Shown here piece after piece: positions 57,860-64,000 of a stretch of DNA of 64,000 nt. Both the position numbers and the translations under genes were made by a program. Source of the DNA: Epiperipatus broadwayi (taxonomy: Eukaryota > Onychophora > Udeonychophora > Euonychophora > Peripatidae); contig JAQFVV010012434.1 in the NCBI GenBank assembly GCA_028023455.1, positions 8,057,355 to 8,121,354 on the forward strand, given 5' to 3'. A model generated the notes under the pieces. It did no database searches. It was given only the letters and a program-made list of their open reading frames with translations, and was not told the origin of the DNA. Position 1 is the first letter of the stretch. Each line of letters begins with the position of its first letter.

Positions 57860-60800
57860 ATTGAAAAAAAATTATAATTTATATTATTTATAGTTACTAT
57901 GGAATACAAAATGGTTGCCAATGTTTTACTTATGTATTTTTATAACAGAAAACATATGATTTATGATTAAACAAGGAAATATGTTATTATTCAATAATAT
58001 ACTATAAATAAACTAATACTTATCATTTTACTTTTTTAATACAACTTGAAATAAACATATATACGATTATTTTGCAATAATAGTGTAGTTATTTGCTATA
58101 AAACTGAATTATATTTCTTTTAAATTTTGTCTTGAGTTTAAATATATGTTAGATTTTTCTTTTATCATTACTAAATTTTGCGTTAAAACATTAGACCACT
58201 ACATTAATTTAGATTCATTGGGAATTATCGAATTTTGAAAATATAGAAATATAGTCCATATTTTAATTTTATTTACTAAACAACACATGATCATCATTAA
58301 ATCCAAAGACTTAGATGCAGACTTCTAGATCCAAGGCTCCTCACTGATGAAGGCCACAAGCTAGAAACTATTTTGGGGGATATTAGACAAGTAAGCATTA
58401 GATAGGGATTTTAATGCAGAAACCTAGCATTCATTGATTACTATAGTTTGCACTGGGTGTACAGAAAATTACTACTGTTTTAAATAATAGTAATAAAATA
58501 TTTTTTTATTTATTCAAAGTGTTTATTCTCTATTTAATAACTTTATATGGCTACATTTATTAGCTTTCAATTGAAATAACACTGTAATTGAATAAATCAA
58601 GACTAACTTCTGATTTTTCATTGTGCTAAAATTCTAAACACACTGTAAACATAACACATAATGGACACAACATTATATCAACAAATCAAAGATGTATATT
58701 ATAATTTAAACTTGTAAAAATAGTCAATTTATATTTATTTAAATAAGTGATATGTTTAATCCATGTTGCATATAACTGACCCAATCTTAAAATCTACATT
58801 ACTGAACATACACTTATTAGTTCAATAAAACTGAACAATTTGTCATAAGTTATTTTATCTTTAAAAACAAATTTTAATTTGTATGTAAAAATAAGTTCCA
58901 ATGCATTATGAATAAATAAGCACTGATGCATTTAACATTGTGGAATTTAAAACATCTTTGCAAATCTGTTTCGTAAAAATATTTTAAGCCCTTCCCATGT
59001 CTAAGTGCATTTAGCATAATCCAATCTTTTATCTCACAATCTTTTAGAACGTTATCAGATCTTTATTATTCTATAATAGCATTTCTATACTTTTGCCTCT
59101 AATGTGATAGATAAACAAATAAGACAGTAGAAATGACACAAGTTAAATTACATTAAGACTGCATGAAATTATTATTATTATTATTCTATATTTTTATGCA
59201 TTTTTTTTCTTTTTGAAAATATATTTTGATCCTCAAAATTAGCCTTATTAATAGAGTGGGAAATTAAAAAACATTGAACCTTCAAAATTGGGCTAAATGT
59301 AAAAAATATCTCATTGAAATTATTCTATTTTTCTGAATTATAATTCAAAAAATCATTATTATAATACACATTTTTCTGGGAATTGTTTCTACACATAAAA
59401 TAGCCTAAAAATTTATCCAAGAATTGTGATTTATATAAAAAAATAATAATTCTAAATTGATATATTTAAATAAATATATTAATAATGATTAAAAAATTAT
59501 ACATTTTCTTAATATATATATATATATTTCAGAGAAAGTAAAGCGAAATAATAAAATATATTTAAAATATCTCGGAAGTTGGCAAAAAAGGCAATTCAGT
59601 TTAAAAATAATTGATATTGATTGTATATACTGAAAATCGCGCTACTAATGCTATGTGAAAGATGAGATTCTTTTTTAAGTCATTTTTTTCTGAGCACTTT
59701 GTGAACAGCATCCCCCCCCCTTCAAAAAAATTAATAATAATCATTTGCAAATGAGCTTCTTTCATTTAATGAATATAGAGAAACAAATTCAAATTATTTT
59801 ATTAGTATAATTGTATAAAAGTTAATCACAAGTACATGAAATTTTTCATGCAAACAAAAAAAAAAACTTTTTTAATTTTTATTGACTTCTACGTTTTTTT
59901 GTTTTTATTATTATTATTATTTTGTCATTTTGTTTTCTGTGCAAGGTAGGTTTTTATTTTTATTTTGTGTACAACATGCAATACTTTCATCCTATCATTT
60001 TCAGTAGTAAAGCAAGAAAATTAAATAACCTAAAGTTCCCCATGAGTTGTGTGTAAATAAAACACATAAAAATTGATCTCTTAGTTTCTAGACAATAAAA
60101 TGTAGACTAATTCTCATTTTAGAGATCTTTGAAATAGTATATTTTAAAAACTATAATACAGAAATAATTCTTTAAACTTTTCAGTAATGTTATACTTAAA
60201 CTAGTATCATATGTAACCAAATGTGTGTACGACTAACCAGAATAATGTAGAAAAACAAGTGAAATTTTTGCAAGACAAATGTTTTATAAAAGGTATAAAC
60301 TATCAAATCATCAATTGTTCTGGATTCTAACCAGATGTTCAACATAGCAAATATAATGAGTACAATAGTAATAGTAATGTCATACATTAATGTTTTCATT
60401 TGATATTATTCACAAATCTAGCACTATAATATAAATTTGTAGTTTGTTGCTCTAATGTTTTCATCATTATGTTTGCTAGTTTGTGAATGTGTTTAAAATT
60501 CTAGAACAAGAGACTAATCAGCGATTTCTATTTTAATGACACATCTGTATAGTGAGAATTGTCATTATACTGTGTTATTCTTGCTGATAGCTTAATGATT
60601 TAGTCACTTTTAATGCTAGTTTAAGAAAACCCAATATTTGAAAATAAATAATACTTTCATTATTAACAATCTCATTTTTGTTAATATATCAATGCATCCG
60701 CCTTTTTTTTTTTTTTACCAAACTCCTCAAAACAATGAATCACTTTTTATTACATTGTCAGTTTGATAAAAGAGGCTGGTGCATTGATTTTCTTAACAGT

Positions 60801-60990
60801 ATTTGAAAATATAGTCTTTCCAATGTTAACACACACACACACACATATATATATATGTTAACATTGGACTGACTAAAACATTATATAAAAGTATTATACC
60901 GATTGTTTTCATTTTCATTAAGAGAATATACTTAAGAGTAGACTAGAAAGCTACAATCAAATGAAGTCTTGAATGTTTGCATTTTTTTTT
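57860..60990. other. No gene seen
   Basis: AT-rich sequence. Small simple repeats occur at 59169-59186 (ATT)n and 60829-60856 (AC/AT)n. The latter is the loop of a hairpin with arms CCAATGTTAAC/GTTAACATTGG (60818-60867). The short minus-strand frame 60196-60399 has no recognisable domain. Confidence 0.45.
58326..58380 (+). ncRNA. Degenerate PLE-type hammerhead-like motif
   Basis: CTGATGA (58344-58350), an extra A, stem II GGC/GCT with loop CACAA, then A and GAAAC (58364-58368). Stem I TCCTCA can pair with TGGGGGA. Stem III is very weak. The order and the extra A match PLE hammerheads, but the motif is imperfect and isolated. Confidence 0.4.
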
Positions 60991-61019
60991 TTTTTGCAGA
61001 AATTAAATTATATGAAATC

Positions 61020-63470
61020 ATTGTTAATTTTTTATCAATCCCATTCTTTTCTTTGCTTCATTTATCAATTTTTTTCTCCCAGCCATCCAAACTAATTCTC
61101 TGATTACTTAAGATAATTCCCAAATAGTTATATCTATTCACCATCCTTAAACTTTATATCCCCCAATAAAAATTCTTTTTCTTCTCATTCCTCAGTATTG
61201 ATCATCATTACTTTTGATTTTTCCTCACTAAATTTAACCCCCATCTCTTTATCCATTCTCGCACATGTCCTCAGCATAACTTCCATATCTTCACTTCTTT
61301 CTGTGCACAAGAAGACATCGTCTGCATATAAAAGAACTGATAATGTATATACTCCCTTGCCACCTATTAATGTTATCTCTACTCCTCTTTCTATTGCTCA
61401 CTTCATTTCTCCCAAATATAAAGAAAACAAAATATGTGACATAGGTCATCCTTGTCTTATATTTAACTTTTAACTGATTCTATATTTCCTAATTGATACA
61501 TATAATAATTATTTTTATACAATCTCTTAATAATATCTACTAAAGCTCCATCCATTCCCAAATTTACTAAAGTTACCCATAATCTATTTCTATTTACTCT
61601 ATCATATGCTTTCTCTAGCTATAAAAACCATATATAACTGTCTACTTCTATTTCTACTCATATCTATAAGTTGTGTAACTACAAATAAACTATCTCCTAT
61701 ATGCCTATTCAATCAAAAACCTCTCTGCATTTCTCCCACTATATTATTTTCTTCTTATTTTTTGACTCTTCAAACCACCATATATGCAAAAATTTTATAT
61801 AATACTGACATTTCTGCTATTGGTCTATAATTGCTTAACTTTTTATGATTCTTACTTTTTCCTTTAAATAGTAGCCTTACTCTTGTATTCCACCAACTAC
61901 CCAGAAAATCTCTCTTCTGTGCCATTTTATTGAAACATGATAATAGCATTAATTTTGCCCTATGTCCTAAACTTGTTATCATCTCTGCTGCCCATCCATC
62001 CAAATCTCTTCCCTTTTCAATTTCTTCCCTGCCTCATTCATTTCATTTTCTGTAAACCTAATATTTACATTGCTGTATGCTTTTATATTTATTATCACTC
62101 TCCCTTTACATCTAACATCTTTTCTATATCCATTACATACTTATTTAAGATTTCTCTAATTCTTCTCTAGAGCTATACTCTATTCCCTCATTATATAGTA
62201 ATACTATTTCTCTCATACCTACATTACTTCTTTTAATGTATTTCCAAAAATTTTTATCCCCATCTATTCCACTTTTATTAATATCCTCCAACAATTTACT
62301 ATTCAATTTCATTCTCCCTCTAAAATTATCTATATCAGCCAATTTCTCTTTTTAAATACTTTTCCCATTTACCATTAATATCTTTTTTCACTTTTTTTGT
62401 TATTAATAGCACACTTATATTCTCTGCATGCTGTTTCCCTCTCTTTTGAACTTTTACTAACTCTCATTTTCTTATTACTTTTTTTTCTTCTGAATATTCT
62501 CACCAAAAACCCTATTTGCTACTTTTTCTACTTCACCACATCGGTCATTATATTTATTCCCAACTAACTTTTCCATGGTTTCTTCAACTTTTATTTTATA
62601 TTCTTTGAATTTATTTTTATCATTTATTCTCCATTCACATTATTTACTATTCTTTCTACTTTTATTGTTCTTTTACATCACATTACCAACCATTTCTATT
62701 ATAAAAAAATTATGATCACCTTTACATACTCCCTCTTCATTATCAAACACTAATTTTTTGTACTTTATTTATTTCCTCTTTTCTCTACTAATACATAATC
62801 TATTGTGTGAAATGCATTATTCCTAGATCATGTGTATTGTCCCTCATAAATATTTGACAAATTTCCAATTCTCAAATTCATTTTCTGACAAATTCTTCAA
62901 ATGCTGTCCATTCTTGTTATCTACATCATTAATTTCTTCACTGTGCCTATTCATATCCCCTATAACCAGTATTCTCTTCCACATTTCTTTAAAACTCTGT
63001 ATATCATTAATTAGGCATTCATATATGCTACTGTTCCACTCTATTATACTTTGCTTATCTCCAGTGGCCATATACACTATAGCAACCTTCCTCTCTCATT
63101 TTCCTAAATCTCAAACCACAAATGTTCTTGACATTTAACAATATGTAAATATTTTTGACATAACTTCTATACCACAATCTTTTTTTTCTTTTCTATTTAC
63201 ACCCTGCCATACCAAGTCTTCTAGTATACATTCTTTTTTTAGATGTGTTTCCACTACTGTTAATACTTCAAGCTTTTCATTTTTAACTGTTTTGCTTAAT
63301 TCCATCCACTTTTCTGGTCTCCTGCTACCTTGCATACTGAAATATTCAATTTTAACAATTTCTTCTTTTCTAACTACTCTTTTATAAATTCTTTTGACTC
63401 TTTTTTTTCCATTACATTTATAAGTAACTTGCTTACCATTAATTTTACAGACCCATTCCTTTTTCACATC
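61020..63470 (-). pseudogene. Decayed APE-type non-LTR retrotransposon
   Basis: Minus-strand islands occur in correct order. 63467-63135 gives EYFSMQGSRRPEKW, then LTVVETHLKKE (endonuclease blocks 1-2) and WQGVNRKEKKDCGI. 63077-62844 gives the GDMNRH block with DNKNGQHL. 62342-62145 gives a linker (KNFWKYIKRSNVG). 62003-61770 gives the RT fingers (WWNTRVRLLFKGKSK, then LSNYRPIAEMSVLYKIF). About 61330-61190 gives motif C YADDVFLCTE (YADD at 61328-61317) followed by EKSKVM. Stops and frameshifts separate all blocks. It is a fossil LINE of a different clade from the RTE at 3766-6618. Confidence 0.8.
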
Positions 63471-63479
63471 TGCATTTAT

Positions 63480-64000
63480 ATCTAAATCAACTACTCTTTG
63501 TTTATTTCTTACATTTCATCCATTTTTCTTCTTTCTGATAACACTGCCACTTAAAAATTTGATATTTTCTTTTGTTCCACCTGGTGAAAATTTTTGAAAA
63601 TTCTTAATTTTCTCTATTTTTATAAATGAATATTTTTAAAAAAGCACATTTGACATTTAAAAATAATTGTTAACTGTCTTGAAAATCAAACAATGTATTG
63701 TATTCTTTCAAAAAATGAACAATGTTTATTTTAATTTTTTTTTAATGTACACAAATTCAAGTTGTTATTTATGATAAATATATCAAGTTCTGCTTTAAAA
63801 TCTGATATTTTCTTTAAAATAATACAATATGTGAAAAGATTTTAATACCATATCATATCTAACAAATGATGACATTACATACACTAAGGATTTTTTGTTT
63901 ATTTTATGGTCAAGTTTATTAATTGCTATTTCTTTGTTATATATATAATAATCAACCAATTAGTGTGTAAAAATAGAATACATATTTTATGAATAACCCA
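63480..64000. other. No gene seen
   Basis: AT-rich sequence after the 5' end of the decayed LINE; it may include its unrecognisable leader. Confidence 0.45.

Overview
The window reads as AT-rich, gene-poor nuclear DNA of an animal, most likely an invertebrate. I guess a mollusc, possibly a cephalopod, from the mix of Penelope-like, RTE and ribozyme-bearing repeats, but the sequence alone does not prove it. There is no operon structure or bacterial signal. Only one host-type gene is convincing: a single-exon, divergent class A-like seven-transmembrane receptor at 55740-56774 (+), with a candidate splice acceptor upstream of its start. Almost everything else recognisable is transposable-element material at different stages of decay. 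Layout: 1-3060 is low complexity, a (TAG)n microsatellite and one faint LINE trace. 3070-6990 is a Penelope-like element (PLE) remnant (+) split by a nearly full-length but frameshifted RTE-type LINE (-). 7380-9660 is a badly decayed APE-type LINE (+). 9662-10220 is a palindromic MITE and 10933-11791 a hAT-type non-autonomous element. 12425-14290 and 16456-17443 hold members of a repeat family of about 485 bp per unit that carries a type I hammerhead ribozyme; two more units lie at 53117-53935. 18273-22630 is a 4.36 kb fold-back element with arms of about 0.8 kb. 26431-50343 is a head-to-tail array of five PLE units of about 2.75 kb plus a stub, with nested insertions: a tRNA-derived SINE and a 710-bp palindromic piece of another PLE in unit 1, and a 9.1 kb LTR retrotransposon with unusually long LTRs (about 2.7 kb) in unit 3. 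53.9-64 kb holds the receptor gene, a 52-bp tRNA-like insertion, two PLE-type hammerhead-like motifs and a decayed LINE (-). The most interesting finding is the hammerhead repeat family. Nine copies in four places share the order stem I, CUGANGA, a GUGCU/AGCAC hairpin, GAAA, a tiny stem III and stem I, and several loci are dimers of 1.6-2 units. This is the architecture of retrozymes and other ribozyme-processed satellite or SINE-like RNAs. A dimer transcript cut at both ribozymes would release a monomer of about 485 nt. A compensatory change in the three-base-pair stem III of one copy supports the fold. A second point is that derived lesions are shared between PLE units in mutually incompatible patterns, so the array has been shuffled by unequal exchange or gene conversion rather than built by independent insertions.
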